15,970 bases of DNA from CAZDUZ01 sp964508755. GTDB lineage: Bacteria > Patescibacteriota > Dojkabacteria > SC72 > JAFGCJ01. Of this stretch, positions 7,048-13,958 are shown piece after piece; position 1 is the stretch's first letter, and every line of letters starts with the position of its first letter. The notes below the pieces were generated by a model, which was not told the origin of the DNA, made no database searches, and saw nothing but the letters and a program-made list of their open reading frames with translations. The translations under genes were made by a program, and so were the position numbers. The DNA is taken from positions 1 to 15,970 of the forward strand of contig CAZDUZ010000024.1 of assembly GCA_964508755.1 (NCBI GenBank), read 5' to 3'.

Positions 7048-7079
7048 TTCATAAATGAGCTTTAATATTCATTTATGAA
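7048..7079 (+). promoter_or_regulatory. Inverted repeat covering the comM start codon
   Basis: TTCATAAATGA (7048-7058) and TCATTTATGAA (7069-7079) are perfect reverse complements with a 10-bp spacer. The right arm contains the ATG of comM (7075-7077), so in mRNA the start codon would be paired. The left arm contains another ATG (7055), which opens a short leader frame ending at 7078. Confidence 0.7.
7055..7078 (+). CDS. Possible 7-codon leader peptide coupled to comM
   Basis: ATG at 7055 followed by AGC TTT AAT ATT CAT TTA and a TGA at 7076-7078 encodes MSFNIHL. Its stop overlaps the comM start as ATGA. Ribosomes on it would open the start-codon hairpin and could re-initiate on comM. There is no Shine-Dalgarno sequence and so short a frame can occur by chance. 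Confidence 0.25.
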   Translation: MSFNIHL

Positions 7080-8598
7080 TGCAAAGGTTCTATCAGCTGC
7101 TTATTTTGGACTTGAGGGATACAGGGTTACTATTGAGTTTCATCTGTCACGAGGTTTGCCGCGATGCAAAATCATTGGTCTTCCCGACAAGTCGGTTCAA
7201 GAAGCCAAAGAACGGGTAGCTGCAGCGATTAAAAGCTCAGGCTACAAATTCCCATTACAACGCATTACGATTAACCTAACCCCCTCTGAAGTTGTCAAAC
7301 ACGGCCAGAGCTTTGATCTACCGATAGCGATAGGAATTCTCGCGATAAGCGGACAAATTAATCCAAACGCATTCATCCATTTTCGTAATCATCTATTTTG
7401 GGGTGAATTAGGACTTAATGGAGATTTAAAACAAGTCAACGGAGATCTTCTTCTCATAGAAACTGCGGTAAGAAATCGATCTTCAATCATTGTTGCTCCG
7501 CAAACAACAAGCAATCATAGTCTCTATCATCCACTTCTCAAGAAAGCTAACTGTAGATACGTGGTCGTATCATCATTAACTGAGTGTGTTACTATGCTTC
7601 AGAACGGGTCCACTCACTATTCAAACAGAGTCACTTCATTTGAAAGATCCGCCTCTATAACCCTCAACCCTTGTACGCCAAATTCCTTATGGCCCGGAAC
7701 TGAAACACAACTACGGGCACTCACCATTGCAGTAGCTGGTAAGCATAATGTAGCAATGTACGGACCGCCGGGATTTGGAAAAACACTCCTTGCGCAAAGT
7801 ATGACTTCAATTACCCCTGCCCCTGAAATTGATGATGTTTACGCAATACACCGGATATACTCACTCAGCAGTGAAACGGTACCTCCTTACATTCCTTTCC
7901 GACAGCCACTGTTTTCAATTAATTCATCAGCCATGTTTGGGGGTGGCTCACCCATTACTCCAGGAGAAACTTCGCTGGCACACAAAGGCATCCTCTTCCT
8001 CGATGAATTACCCGAATTTTCGAAACATCTGCTGCATCAGCTTAACCTTGTCATTGACCAAAAAGTATCAACTATTTGTGTCGGAAAAAAGCTCCTAAAA
8101 TTTCCGTCTGAATTTCAACTGGTGACAGCAATGAACAACTGTCCATGTGGAAATCTTGGACATCCAATAAAAAAATGCACCTGTCTACCGTATAAAATTA
8201 GCAAGTATCAGTCTCATATTTCAGGGGCATTGTGGGACCGGATTCCAATGCATCTTGATATTTATACAGAGATAAACTCGATAAAAGCGAGCGCTTATAC
8301 GTCTCTTTCAATGAAACAAATTCGCAATGACATACAGCACTGTTTAAATTTACAACGGAAAAGAGGAATTATGAATAAAGACCTAACTCTTTCTGATCTG
8401 TCTCAAACAAGATACTTTGACACTAACGCACAACACTACATTAAAGAATCTGCTCAGAGACTTGGTCTATCAATCAGAGCAGTAATTAATACAGGACAAA
8501 TTGCACGAACAATAGCTGATCTTGCAGGAAATGACACGACACATAGCGAGCACATTGAAGAAGCTCTCTCTTACCGAAAGAGAATTTTAACGCTTTGA
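7075..8598 (+). CDS. comM: ComM/YifB-type Mg-chelatase-like AAA+ ATPase
   Basis: The 507 residues match the family length. ComM is a hexameric helicase that promotes branch migration when transforming DNA is integrated; the gene is also called yifB. The N-terminal S5-like ChlI domain (1-about 195) carries GLPDKSVQEAKERV (35-48), INLTPSEVVKHG (66-77) and FDLPIAIGIL (80-89). The AAA+ core has Walker A GPPGFGKT (230-237), Walker B ILFLDE (306-311), the AMNNCPCG motif with following cysteines (352-370) and DRI (388-390). A C-terminal lid domain ends the protein. Differences from the usual pattern are PLF where PHH is usual (278-280) and a changed LRQPLE..ISR stretch (about 323-338, here LNLVIDQK and ICVG). 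Its end overlaps rpsI by 12 bp tail to tail. An inverted repeat covers its start. No Shine-Dalgarno sequence is seen. Confidence 0.92.
   Translation: MNAKVLSAAYFGLEGYRVTIEFHLSRGLPRCKIIGLPDKSVQEAKERVAAAIKSSGYKFPLQRITINLTPSEVVKHGQSFDLPIAIGILAISGQINPNAFIHFRNHLFWGELGLNGDLKQVNGDLLLIETAVRNRSSIIVAPQTTSNHSLYHPLLKKANCRYVVVSSLTECVTMLQNGSTHYSNRVTSFERSASITLNPCTPNSLWPGTETQLRALTIAVAGKHNVAMYGPPGFGKTLLAQSMTSITPAPEIDDVYAIHRIYSLSSETVPPYIPFRQPLFSINSSAMFGGGSPITPGETSLAHKGILFLDELPEFSKHLLHQLNLVIDQKVSTICVGKKLLKFPSEFQLVTAMNNCPCGNLGHPIKKCTCLPYKISKYQSHISGALWDRIPMHLDIYTEINSIKASAYTSLSMKQIRNDIQHCLNLQRKRGIMNKDLTLSDLSQTRYFDTNAQHYIKESAQRLGLSIRAVINTGQIARTIADLAGNDTTHSEHIEEALSYRKRILTL
8567..8588. terminator. Weak hairpin at the comM/rpsI convergent junction
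   Basis: TCTCTT and AAGAGA pair around a 5-nt loop and are followed rightward by ATTTT. It lies inside the end of comM. The stem is only 6 bp and there is no good T run leftward, so termination here is uncertain. Confidence 0.25.
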
Positions 8599-8991
8599 AT
8601 ACTGTGATCGTTTACGTGCCTTACGGAGGAAATACTTCTTACTCTCGACCTCACGAGTATCACGTGAGAGTAAATCTTCTTTGCTTAAGGAATGACGAGC
8701 TGTTTCGTCGTATGCGACAACTGCACGAGCAAGTCCCATTCTTAAGGCTCCTAGCTGACCGGTAATCCCACCACCGGTGACTTTACCAGAAAAGTAAAGC
8801 TTTTCAGCTAATCCTGATACCACGAGGGGTCTGAGCAAAAATGCCAATTCTTTAGGCTTTTCTTTAAGATATACTTCTAATGGAATCCCATTAACAACCG
8901 ATGTTTCTTTACCTTCATACACACGAACACGGGCAGCAGAACGCTTCCGTGATCCGACACCTTCAAAATATTTCTTCTTAGTTACAGCCAC
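8587..8991 (-). CDS. rpsI: 30S ribosomal protein S9 (uS9)
   Basis: 134 residues, a normal length. S9 lies in the head of the small subunit, and its C-terminal tail reaches the P-site tRNA. Family marks are VGSRKRSAARVRV near the N-terminus, the GGGITGQLGALRMGLARAV core, and the basic end RKARKRSQYSKR with the invariant SKR terminus. Translation starts at GTG (8991), 14 bp after rplM, and no ATG is available. It is the last gene of the leftward ribosomal block and overlaps comM by 12 bp tail to tail. Confidence 0.97.
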   Translation of the reverse strand: MAVTKKKYFEGVGSRKRSAARVRVYEGKETSVVNGIPLEVYLKEKPKELAFLLRPLVVSGLAEKLYFSGKVTGGGITGQLGALRMGLARAVVAYDETARHSLSKEDLLSRDTREVESKKYFLRKARKRSQYSKR

Positions 8992-9005
8992 GCTTTCAGT
9001 GATAA

Positions 9006-9440
9006 TCAGCTTAATTTGACCTCAATCGGCTTTTGAGCCTCATGTGGATGATTAGCAGAATCATATACGAATAATCGGGCCATCCTACCCGCTCGCAATT
9101 TTGTTTTCGGTAACATGTTTACAACAGCTTTTCTAATGACTTCTTCGCTTTTTCCTGATTTCAACATTTCCTCAAGTGAACGCTCTTTGAATCCACCAGG
9201 ATATCCAGAATGTCGATAGTATTTCTTATCGCTCATTTTCTTTCCTGTTACGGAGAACTTTTCAGAATTGACAACAATTACATAGTCACCATTATCCATA
9301 TTCGGTACAAAGTTGATTTTGCCTTTTCCAATAAGCAATGATGCAACTTTAGTAGCAAGTCTACCAAGAATTAATCCACTTGCATCGAGAACATACCACT
9401 TTCGATCTATTTCACTTTCTTTAATCCATGAGGTCTTCAC
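9006..9440 (-). CDS. rplM: 50S ribosomal protein L13 (uL13)
   Basis: 144 residues, typical for L13, an early assembly protein of the large subunit. The N-terminus MKTSWIKESEIDRKWYVLDA and LGRLATKVASLL match the family, as do the HSGYPGG turn and the VNMLPKTKL segment. The start is a GTG at 9440; the only upstream ATG (ATGTAA) is followed at once by a stop. It lies 20 bp after rplQ and 14 bp before rpsI, and L13-S9 is the standard pair. Confidence 0.97.
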   Translation of the reverse strand: MKTSWIKESEIDRKWYVLDASGLILGRLATKVASLLIGKGKINFVPNMDNGDYVIVVNSEKFSVTGKKMSDKKYYRHSGYPGGFKERSLEEMLKSGKSEEVIRKAVVNMLPKTKLRAGRMARLFVYDSANHPHEAQKPIEVKLS

Positions 9441-9460
9441 TTACATGTACACACTCAAAC

Positions 9461-10186
9461 TTATATTCCAGATCGGGCGGTTGATCTGCCCTTTTGATTA
9501 TTCGGTCCTTGCACTCTTCTCCCTAAAATGCGGCCTCCAATACGCGAGAAAAAGTTTTCACGTTTCTCGATTTGAGGGATACCTGCAGGTTTTGTAGCAG
9601 ATTGTGCATCCGAAGATTCTGATTTCTTCTTTGCACTTTTCTTAGTATCTTTAGTTTTCTTGGCTTGTTTTGATTTTGGTTCTGCTGAGATCTGAGTCTC
9701 AACTGCTTTTGCCGGAGTTTTTGTCTTTTTGTCTTTTACTTCTAATGTTTTCTGAGTAGTGACTTTCTTCGCCGGTTTCTTTTTTGGTTTGTTTGAATCT
9801 AAATATGAAGCAAATTCCTGAAAAGACAAAAGGCCGATTTCTAGTGTACGTGCATTATCTCCAGCTCGAAATCCTACGTTAACTGACGAAGTAAAACTCC
9901 CATTTGGTTCTAACTTTTTATCAAGGGTAAAAGAGCGATACTGCAGCAATCGCTTAGAAAGCTTAGAGTGGCCAGAGTGCTCAGTTACCTGCTGCTTTGG
10001 ATTAGACATTGCAGATTTAACAGCATATGACAACTCCTTATCAGCATATCGTTTAAGCATTTTTGCTCGGTTCAAGGTTGTTACAACTTTCCCATTTTCA
10101 AGAAGGGAAAGAAGCATATTACGAAGCATGCTATCACTATGGCTGGTTTTAGTGTTTACCCGTATACGGGAGTATCGTTTTTTCAT
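9461..10186 (-). CDS. rplQ: 50S ribosomal protein L17 (bL17) with long basic C-terminal tail
   Basis: L17 is near the peptide exit tunnel of the large subunit. Residues 1 to about 130 carry the family fold: SHSDSMLRNMLLSLLENGKVVTTLNRAK, then the FRAGDNARTLEIGLL region (106-120). The protein continues for about 110 more residues, making 241 in all against roughly 120 in the usual L17. The tail is Lys/Ala/Thr-rich and low-complexity to about 200, then ends in a less repetitive basic segment (about 208-241) with FFSRIGGRILGRRVQG. Its ATG overlaps the rpoA stop as ATGA, suggesting translational coupling. Confidence 0.93.
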   Translation of the reverse strand: MKKRYSRIRVNTKTSHSDSMLRNMLLSLLENGKVVTTLNRAKMLKRYADKELSYAVKSAMSNPKQQVTEHSGHSKLSKRLLQYRSFTLDKKLEPNGSFTSSVNVGFRAGDNARTLEIGLLSFQEFASYLDSNKPKKKPAKKVTTQKTLEVKDKKTKTPAKAVETQISAEPKSKQAKKTKDTKKSAKKKSESSDAQSATKPAGIPQIEKRENFFSRIGGRILGRRVQGPNNQKGRSTARSGI

Positions 10187-11124
10187 TCTTCTTTAAGGGA
10201 TAACCCGTATTCAGAAATTACTGATTTGAGTTCTTTTAGTGCAGCCTCGCCAAAACCGGGAACTTGCAGTAAATCTTTTGAGGTTTTACCTAACAAATCA
10301 CCAACTTTTGCAAAACCTGCTTCTGTTAGTCTCGTTTTAGATCTCTTTGAAATAGGAAGATCTTCAAGTAACCAGGTCACCGCTTCAGACACACCAGTCT
10401 CTTCTACCACCGGAGCTTCGGTAACCACTACAGCTCCTTCAGCAACACCAGATGCAACGAGAACTTTGTCATACATAGCTCGTAGAATTTCCGCGGACTT
10501 TCCAATGGATGCAAGAGGATCGATTGAACCATCGGTAATTACTGTCATAATTACAAGATCGAGATCGAGCTGTTTTCCTTTTCTTGCTTCTTCAACCTCG
10601 AATGTAACCCTCTGAATTGGGCTGAAATCAGCATGCATCGGCAAGCGACCTGCTTCCGAGCGCAAACTTTCATCGGCAGGATGGTAACCCATACCACGCT
10701 CGACAACGAACTCCATATCAAGAGTGGTGGATTTGTCGGTAATGGTAGCAATGACAGCGTCCTTATCCATAACCTGCACTGATCCTGTTAACTCAATATC
10801 TTTTGCAGTCACAACTCCTTCTCCCTTTTTCTTAAGTTTCAAAACTTGTGGTTCATCACTCTCACAGGAGAAACGAATATTTTTAATATTCAGTTGAACT
10901 TCAACAATCGTCTCTTTTACCCCTTTAATTGTGGAATATTCATGATCGACTCCATCAATACGGATACTGGTAACACCAGCTCCTGGAATAGATGAAAGTA
11001 AAACTCTTCGGAAAGGATTTGCAAATGTATTGCCATAACCTCTTGGGAAGGGACCGATTTTGAAAACGCCCTTTTTCCCGTCGTTCTCTTCAACAACAAT
11101 TTTTATGTCCGATAAATCGACCAT
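10183..11124 (-). CDS. rpoA: DNA-directed RNA polymerase subunit alpha
   Basis: 313 residues, normal length. The N-terminal dimerisation domain (1-about 223) has GPFPRGYGNTFANPFRRVLLSS-type sequence (24-45) and DGVDHEYSTIKGVKE (57-71). A linker rich in Val, Ala and Glu (224-250) joins the helix-hairpin-helix C-terminal domain (251-313). That domain keeps the Arg equivalent to E. coli R265 (R261), but the other main DNA contacts differ: N268 is Thr, K297 is Glu, K298 is Ala and S299 is Ala by my alignment. UP-element binding may be weaker. It lies between rpsD (27 bp) and rplQ (4-bp overlap) as in most bacteria. Confidence 0.97.
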   Translation of the reverse strand: MVDLSDIKIVVEENDGKKGVFKIGPFPRGYGNTFANPFRRVLLSSIPGAGVTSIRIDGVDHEYSTIKGVKETIVEVQLNIKNIRFSCESDEPQVLKLKKKGEGVVTAKDIELTGSVQVMDKDAVIATITDKSTTLDMEFVVERGMGYHPADESLRSEAGRLPMHADFSPIQRVTFEVEEARKGKQLDLDLVIMTVITDGSIDPLASIGKSAEILRAMYDKVLVASGVAEGAVVVTEAPVVEETGVSEAVTWLLEDLPISKRSKTRLTEAGFAKVGDLLGKTSKDLLQVPGFGEAALKELKSVISEYGLSLKEE

Positions 11125-11151
11125 GTTGTAACTTTTAAAAAAATAAGAATG

Positions 11152-11751
11152 TTAACGGGAGTAGAACTCGATAATAAGATTCTCCCTTATTCCTTCATCG
11201 ATCATATCGCGAGAAGGTTCTGAGATGACTTCTCCACCTTTTGGTAACGATTTCAACCATGTTGGCGTCTTTAGTCCTGGTGCTCGGGTTGTTGCAAGTG
11301 AATCTGTTTTTATTCTGACCGTTTGTCCAATTGAAACTGGATACGATGGTATCGAAAGCTTTTTCTCATTCACGAGCACATGTCCATGCGTAACCAACTG
11401 GCGAGCCGCAGGACGAGAAGGAGCAAGGCCAAGTAAGAATACAATATTATCAAGTCTCATTTCTAAACGCTGTAAAAATTTCAAACCTTTGTCTCCCTTT
11501 TCAGAGGAAGCTTTATCGTAAACATTTTTTAACTGTGTCTCTGTCAAACCATAAATACGCTTAACTTTTTGTTTTTCACGAAGACCAACTCCATAAATGG
11601 AACGTCTGGCAGAATAGGAAGCAGTCCTACCGGGAGGGTACGGTTTGCGTACAACCGCGCACTTGTCGGTATAACAGCGCTCACCTTTCAGGTATAGTTT
11701 GACACCTTCTAGTCTACAGAGCTTACATTTTGGCGTTATTAATCGTGACAT
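11152..11751 (-). CDS. rpsD: 30S ribosomal protein S4 (uS4), zinc-ligand form
   Basis: 199 residues, normal length. S4 binds 16S rRNA first in 5'-domain assembly and often regulates the alpha operon. The N-terminus has four cysteines (C9, C12, C26, C31; CKLCR and CYTDKC), the zinc-binding version of S4. The S4 RNA-binding domain follows (about 89-150; RLDNIVFLLGLAPSRPAARQ, then HGHVLVNEKK). The C-terminal REN-LIIEFYSR end is typical. It starts 19 bp after rpsK with an ATG and no Shine-Dalgarno sequence. Confidence 0.97.
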   Translation of the reverse strand: MSRLITPKCKLCRLEGVKLYLKGERCYTDKCAVVRKPYPPGRTASYSARRSIYGVGLREKQKVKRIYGLTETQLKNVYDKASSEKGDKGLKFLQRLEMRLDNIVFLLGLAPSRPAARQLVTHGHVLVNEKKLSIPSYPVSIGQTVRIKTDSLATTRAPGLKTPTWLKSLPKGGEVISEPSRDMIDEGIRENLIIEFYSR

Positions 11752-11770
11752 TTATGCAAATGATTCTTAA

Positions 11771-12244
11771 TTATTTACGAGGCTGCTTTCTCGGTCTACA
11801 GCCGTTATGCGGAAGCGGTGTAATATCTGAGAGAAGAGTTATTTTCAACCCAGCAGAGCTTAATCCTTTCACTGCTGCATTTCTTCCCGGACCAGGTCCT
11901 TTGATATACACTTTTGCCTCTCGGATTCCATATTTTTGAGCCTTCGAAACTGCATCTTCTGCGGCACGAGTAGCTGCATACGCAGTACTCTTTCGAGCTC
12001 CGGAATATCCAATGACTCCGGGACTGCTCGAAGCAAGGACTTCACCGTTTAAATCGGCGATAGTTACTATAGTATTGTTAAAATTTGCCTTTACGGTAAC
12101 AATTACTTCCGGTGCGTTTCTTTTAGCCTTTCTGCGTCCCTGCGCAGCTTTTTCAGTAGCAGATACATCTTGCTTTACCTCAGCAACAGGCTTTACCTCA
12201 GCAACAGTTTTCACTTCTTCGGTTGTTGTTTTTTTAGCACTCAT
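11771..12244 (-). CDS. rpsK: 30S ribosomal protein S11 (uS11) with extended N-terminus
   Basis: 157 residues from the ATG at 12244; an in-frame TTG two codons earlier is less likely. S11 forms part of the platform of the small subunit. The conserved body (about 47-157) includes NFNNTIVTIAD, GYSGARKSTAYAATRAAEDA, IKGPGPGRNAAVKGL and the end LPHNGCRPRKQPRK. The first 45 residues are a Lys/Glu/Val/Ala-rich extension, longer than usual. It contains a VAEVKP duplication that matches an 18-bp tandem repeat in the DNA. The gap from rpsM is 42 bp. Confidence 0.97.
   Translation of the reverse strand: MSAKKTTTEEVKTVAEVKPVAEVKQDVSATEKAAQGRRKAKRNAPEVIVTVKANFNNTIVTIADLNGEVLASSSPGVIGYSGARKSTAYAATRAAEDAVSKAQKYGIREAKVYIKGPGPGRNAAVKGLSSAGLKITLLSDITPLPHNGCRPRKQPRK
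12173..12208 (-). repeat. 18-bp tandem duplication in the rpsK N-terminal coding region
   Basis: Two adjacent 18-bp units, CTTTACCTCAGCAACAG plus one base on the plus strand, differ only in the last base. They encode the doubled VAEVKP-type segment of the S11 extension. Confidence 0.85.
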
Positions 12245-12286
12245 AACCAATTCTAGCGAATAAATAGAAAGTAAGAACCAAAAGGA

Positions 12287-12667
12287 CTAGGTCTTTTCAA
12301 GTTTATGCTTAAGACCTCCCACAGGAAGACTTTTCCCTTTGCGCGTATGAGCATTATGACGAGTCCTCTGTCCACGAGCAGGAAGACCCAGTTTATGCCT
12401 AATTCCACGATAAGAGCGAATATCTTTCATCCGTTTTACATTTTGAAATACTTCCTGACGAAGTTCACCTTCAAGTTTAAAACCATCTAATACCCCGCGA
12501 AGCCTTGTTTCTTCATCAGAAGAGAGCTCAGACATCCCCTTTTCAGGATCCACACCAGCTTGCACACAAATCTTATGTGCCAATGAATGTCCAATTCCAT
12601 ATATATAGGTAATGGACACCTTCACTTTTTTGTTATCTGGTATTTCGATTCCTACGTAACGAGCCAT
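12287..12667 (-). CDS. rpsM: 30S ribosomal protein S13 (uS13)
   Basis: 126 residues, normal length. S13 sits at the head of the small subunit and contacts the P-site tRNA and L5. Family marks are MARYVGIEIP, the ITYIYGIGHSLAHKIC helix-hairpin segment, IRSYRGIRHKLGLPARGQRTRHNAHTRKG, and a basic tail. It starts with an ATG 15 bp after rpmJ and is followed by rpsK, the usual order. Confidence 0.98.
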   Translation of the reverse strand: MARYVGIEIPDNKKVKVSITYIYGIGHSLAHKICVQAGVDPEKGMSELSSDEETRLRGVLDGFKLEGELRQEVFQNVKRMKDIRSYRGIRHKLGLPARGQRTRHNAHTRKGKSLPVGGLKHKLEKT

Positions 12668-12682
12668 AGTATTATTAGTAAA

Positions 12683-12802
12683 TTAACGTCCTTGACGTTG
12701 CTTATGTTTAGGATTCTTTCTGCAATAAACGTATAAACGCCCTTTGCGCCTTACTTGATAACAATGTTCACATCTTTTTTTGACAGAGGGCTCAACTTTC
12801 AT
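12683..12802 (-). CDS. rpmJ: 50S ribosomal protein L36 (bL36), zinc-ligand form
   Basis: A 39-residue gene, MKVEPSVKKRCEHCYQVRRK then GRLYVYCRKNPKHKQRQGR. The zinc ribbon ligands C11, C14, C27 and H33 are all present. L36 stabilises rRNA late in large-subunit assembly. Its ATG overlaps the infA stop as ATGA, and it precedes rpsM as in most bacteria. Confidence 0.97.
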   Translation of the reverse strand: MKVEPSVKKRCEHCYQVRRKGRLYVYCRKNPKHKQRQGR

Positions 12803-13056
12803 TTCGAAAATGGTTCAGTTTTGTTGTATCGATATATAATTCGACCTTTTTCTAGGTCGTACGGACTCATTTCAATCTTGACCGTATCACCTTTCATTAT
12901 TCGAATATAGTGAAGCCGCATCTTACCAGAAAGATGAGCAATAATAAAATGCTCCTTTCCTCCAGCTTCAATGCGAACACGAAAAATCGTATTCGGTAAA
13001 CATTCGTCTACGATCCCATCCACTTCAATTTTTTGATTTCTTTGATCTTGAGGCAC
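12799..13056 (-). CDS. infA: Translation initiation factor IF-1
   Basis: 85 residues with an OB fold, binding the A site of the 30S subunit during initiation. Characteristic segments are IEVDGIVDECLPNTIFRVRI, the AHLSGKMRLHYIRIMKGD block and the SPYDLEKGRIIYRYN end. The start is a GTG at 13056; no ATG is available in the right place and no Shine-Dalgarno sequence is seen. It follows a near-consensus promoter by about 70 nt and overlaps rpmJ by 4 bp. Confidence 0.97.
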   Translation of the reverse strand: MPQDQRNQKIEVDGIVDECLPNTIFRVRIEAGGKEHFIIAHLSGKMRLHYIRIMKGDTVKIEMSPYDLEKGRIIYRYNKTEPFSK

Positions 13057-13127
13057 TGTATTTAGTAATCAAACGGGCAAGAAAGTACCTCTTCGGCGCG
13101 CTTTCGAAAACCCTTAACTCGGAGGGG

Positions 13128-13156
13128 ATTATACCAGAGCATCGCCCGCCTTGCAA
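13128..13156 (-). promoter_or_regulatory. Strong promoter of the infA-rpsI block
   Basis: On the minus strand TTGCAA (13151-13156) and TATAAT (13128-13133) are separated by 17 bp, with a TGG extending the -10 (TGGTATAAT). The -35 touches the map stop codon. Transcription would start near 13121, giving a leader of about 65 nt before the infA GTG. Confidence 0.75.
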
Positions 13157-13900
13157 TTATAATGGCGTTAAAATCTCACTTTCGTCCAAAACGAGTACGG
13201 TATTCTCAAAAAGCGCGGAAAGCTTACCATCTTTGGTCCAAGAAGTCCACCCATCTTCATGGGAAATCTCAATCTGAGCCGAACCTTGATTAACGATTGC
13301 CTCGATTGCTAATGTCTGTCCCTCATACAGTTTTTCACCCCTTCCTCGTCTTCCATATCCTGGTATCATCGGTTCTTCATGAAGTTTATATCCTACCCCA
13401 TGTCCAACCATTTCCCTCACTACTGAAAATCCATCTCTTTCAACCACATCACTGATGGCATAACCAATATCACCCACGGTATTTCCTTTCTTTGCCGCTG
13501 AGCAACCCGCATACATCGATTCCTCTACAGACTTAAGAAAACGCATTGTTTCAGAAGATACGGACCCGACCGGGACAGTGCGTGCCATATCAAGATACAC
13601 ATTTTCGTAAATAATTCCAAAGTCAATGCTTACAATTTCACCATTATTAAGAACCCTATTATCAGGAATACCGTGAACAACAACCTCCTGAGGCCCAATG
13701 CAAATTGAGGCTGGAAATTTCTGATAGCCCTTAAAAGCTGGTAATACGCCGTATTCTTGGCATTTGTCTTCAGCGATGCTATCTATCTTAAAAGTGGTAA
13801 TCCCCGGCTTTACCGATGATAGTAGCTCTTTCATTATTTCAACAATGATCTTGCCGCCTTTGCGCATTTTATCTGCTTTTTCATTATCCATTCTTTTCAT
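13157..13900 (-). CDS. map: Methionine aminopeptidase, type I
   Basis: Removes the initiator Met from nascent proteins with a two-metal site. 247 residues, typical for the short type I form. The five metal ligands are visible: D93 (SIDFG), D104 (YLDMAR), H167 (GHGVG), E200 (LAIEA) and E232 (FENTV). The substrate-contacting H76 (VHGIPD) and H174 (LHEEP) are also present. The motif usually FEHTV reads FENTV, so the His after the last ligand is Asn. ATG at 13900 is chosen; a second ATG three codons in is possible. It lies between adk (48 bp) and the infA promoter. Confidence 0.97.
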   Translation of the reverse strand: MKRMDNEKADKMRKGGKIIVEIMKELLSSVKPGITTFKIDSIAEDKCQEYGVLPAFKGYQKFPASICIGPQEVVVHGIPDNRVLNNGEIVSIDFGIIYENVYLDMARTVPVGSVSSETMRFLKSVEESMYAGCSAAKKGNTVGDIGYAISDVVERDGFSVVREMVGHGVGYKLHEEPMIPGYGRRGRGEKLYEGQTLAIEAIVNQGSAQIEISHEDGWTSWTKDGKLSALFENTVLVLDESEILTPL

Positions 13901-13936
13901 AATTTCAAAATAGAAGAGAATCTTATTACAACCAGG

Positions 13937-13958
13937 AAAAACTTGAGACTAACTCAAA
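13937..13958 (-). terminator. Weak intrinsic terminator or attenuator after adk
   Basis: On the minus strand a 6-bp stem (TTTGAG with CTCAAG, one G-U pair) has the adk stop in its loop and is followed by TTTTT. The stem is weak, so partial read-through into map is expected if it acts at all. Confidence 0.3.

Noticed and set aside
9313..9597. Rightward open frame over rplM and rplQ
   Set aside because: It is antisense to two clear ribosomal protein genes and has no recognisable content.
12173..12208. Direct repeats as a CRISPR array
   Set aside because: The two units are adjacent without spacers and lie inside the rpsK coding frame.
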